The position numbers and the translations under genes are program-made. A stretch of 6,027 nt of DNA from Eubacterium sp. UBA3720 (lineage in GTDB: Bacteria > Bacillota > Clostridia > Lachnospirales > Lachnospiraceae), in the NCBI GenBank assembly GCA_002371335.1, contig DFHP01000120.1, positions 1 to 6,027 on the forward strand, in the 5' to 3' direction. Numbering within the stretch: the stretch's first letter is position 1; each line of letters starts with the position of its first letter. The notes under the pieces were generated by a model that was not told where the DNA came from, ran no database searches, and saw nothing but the letters and a program-made list of their open reading frames with translations. This document shows positions 5,494 to 6,027 of this stretch, one piece after another.

Positions 5494-5678
5494 GCCTCCG
5501 CGTTTCAATCGCAATCTCTGATCGCGCGCGAGCAGCGCAACGCACTTGTGCGTCTTCCTCTGCGCAGCTTTGCGATCCGCCGGAGGCTCAACTCAGATGG
5601 GGATTGAAACCCTCCACTGATTCAGGTTTGATTCAATACCCACCTCCTATAGAGGCGGGGACTCCCTATCTGAGTTGA
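5494..5678 (+). ncRNA. Candidate structured RNA with crossing helices, family not identified
   Basis: No reading frame here is convincing, yet the segment is GC-rich and full of long complementary arms. GCCTCCG (5494-5500) pairs with CGGAGGC (5581-5587). Inside is a long arm: GATCGC/GCGATC (5520-5525 with 5572-5577), GCGCA/TGCGC (5535-5539 with 5561-5565), and ACGCA/TGCGT (5540-5544 with 5549-5553) closed by CTTG. TCAACTCAGATGGGGA (5588-5603) pairs with 5663-5678 over 16 positions with one G-U. GTTTCAATC (5502-5510) is exactly complementary to GATTGAAAC (5602-5610) and crosses the other helices, giving a pseudoknot or a switch. Wobble pairs at 5599-5667, 5530-5570 and 5526-5571 favour the plus strand; one position (5642-5656) favours the minus. 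Size and pseudoknotting recall the raiA motif RNA of Firmicutes, but I cannot confirm this. I see no clear promoter or terminator for it. Confidence 0.55.
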
Positions 5679-5835
5679 ACAGAATGTTGTTTAAGTTATG
5701 CCCGGATTTTAAGCCCGTATTCAGTATCATATTCGAAACGCCCATAAAAAGCACTGACTCTACGAGACCTTAAAAGCGGCTTTTCACCGCTAAAATGATG
5801 CTGTAAAACAGACTCGAAATCAAAAATGTTAGTTA
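5679..5835. other. Non-coding stretch between the structured RNA and the pfl promoter
   Basis: No gene is visible. The stretch holds a small hairpin, AGCGG/CCGCT (5775-5779 with 5787-5791); on the minus strand it is followed by TTTT, so it could act as a weak minus-strand terminator. It also holds CTGT/ACAG (5801-5804 with 5808-5811). It could be a 3' extension of the RNA to its left or part of the pfl upstream region. Confidence 0.3.
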
Positions 5836-5877
5836 CTTGTTTTTATTTAAAAACAAGAATTATTCCTATTGTTTTTT
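5836..5877. promoter_or_regulatory. Alternating TTGTTTTT / AAAAACAA arms at the pfl promoter (candidate operator)
   Basis: CTTGTTTTT (5836-5844) and AAAAACAAG (5849-5857) form a perfect nine-base inverted repeat with an ATTT centre. The middle arm is also complementary to a third arm, TTGTTTTT (5869-5876), which overlaps the predicted -35 box. The outer motif TTGTT...AACAA recalls the Rex redox repressor site, but the half-sites are ten bases apart rather than the usual eight. An operator or an AT-only hairpin are both possible. Confidence 0.35.
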
Positions 5878-5896
5878 AGTTTTAATATGTTATTAT
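5869..5896 (+). promoter_or_regulatory. Predicted promoter of the pyruvate formate-lyase gene
   Basis: TTGTTT (5869-5874) and TATTAT (5891-5896) are spaced by 16 bases in a strongly AT-rich region. A start near 5903 would leave a leader of about 65 bases. The boxes are reasonable, but AT-rich sequence offers alternatives. Confidence 0.45.
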
Positions 5897-5967
5897 ATGA
5901 CTAGAGTAAATAGTAGATGTTCACCAGCATATTATTTAACATATTAATACAAGGAGGTTACTTTATC

Positions 5968-6027
5968 ATGAGCTTTAACATGAAAATGCTTCAGTCCGAT
6001 GCTTGGAACGGTTTCGAAGGCCGTATC
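5968..6027 (+). CDS. pflB: Probable pyruvate formate-lyase (formate C-acetyltransferase), N-terminus only
   Basis: Only 20 codons are present before the window ends. The visible LQSDAWNGFEG resembles the start of pyruvate formate-lyase: E. coli PflB has AWEGFTKGDW at the matching place, and clostridial enzymes often read AWxGF followed by a basic or aromatic residue. The enzyme is a cytosolic glycyl-radical protein of roughly 700-760 residues that splits pyruvate and CoA into acetyl-CoA and formate during fermentation; its radical glycine and paired cysteines lie beyond the window. A near-perfect ribosome binding site, AAGGAGG (5951-5957), sits ten bases before the ATG and marks a highly expressed gene, as expected for this enzyme in fermenting Clostridia. 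Identification rests on a short stretch and remembered similarity. Confidence 0.65.
   Translation, partial: MSFNMKMLQSDAWNGFEGRI

Noticed and set aside
5216..5545. 109-codon open frame on the minus strand
   Set aside because: It reads through the tRNA-Thr gene and the repeat cluster; VAQQVERRLGKAEVGGSSPL is the familiar false translation of a tRNA, and the TEF/PGTEFRSM part is the tandem repeat.
5601..5636. GGATTGAAAC-like sequence suggesting the end of a CRISPR repeat
   Set aside because: There is only one such sequence with no regularly spaced copies, and it is explained by pairing within the candidate structured RNA.
5350..5750. The 11-base sequence GCCCATAAAAA occurs at 5350-5360 and 5740-5750, flanking the tRNA, like attachment sites
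   Set aside because: A few chance 11-base repeats are expected in 6 kb, and there is no integrase or mobile gene between or beside the copies.
5690..5967. ZTP (pfl motif) riboswitch upstream of the pfl gene
   Set aside because: I cannot find the conserved pseudoknot sequences of that riboswitch; the motif's name alone does not justify a call.

Overview
The window looks like chromosomal DNA from a Gram-positive anaerobe of the class Clostridia, most likely Lachnospiraceae. The evidence is a DUF5721-type protein, the start of a short basic protein common in that group, strong AGGAG ribosome binding sites, a CIRCE element, a tRNA gene without an encoded CCA, and what appears to be the start of pyruvate formate-lyase. 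I see no phage, plasmid, CRISPR or transposase gene. Apart from a cluster of short repeats, this is ordinary core-genome sequence.

Layout from left to right: (1) the first 24 codons of a small basic protein on the minus strand; (2) about 500 bases without a convincing gene, holding paired near-palindromes and a promoter with a palindrome over its predicted start; (3) a DUF5721 family gene on the plus strand; (4) a strong hairpin terminator between this gene and the convergent htpG; (5) htpG (Hsp90 chaperone) on the minus strand, with a leader of roughly 180 bases, a sigma-A promoter and a perfect CIRCE (HrcA operator) just upstream of the -35 box; (6) a Cof-type HAD phosphatase on the minus strand whose terminator hairpin spans its own stop codon; (7) a NudC-like zinc-ribbon Nudix hydrolase on the minus strand; (8) five copies of a 27-base repeat unit in two opposed groups, between the Nudix gene and the tRNA terminator; (9) tRNA-Thr(GGT) on the minus strand with a near-consensus promoter and its own terminator; (10) a GC-rich segment of about 185 bases that can fold into several long helices, some crossing, and is probably a structured non-coding RNA; (11) an AT-rich promoter region and the first 20 codons of a probable pyruvate formate-lyase on the plus strand.

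The genes do not form one operon. Each main minus-strand gene has a terminator or a sizeable gap between it and the next. Regulation is the clearest theme. HrcA control of htpG is directly supported by the CIRCE. The best candidate for something not routinely annotated is the folded segment at 5494-5678, followed by the repeat cluster at 5112-5316. Neither can be named with certainty without homology and covariance searches.
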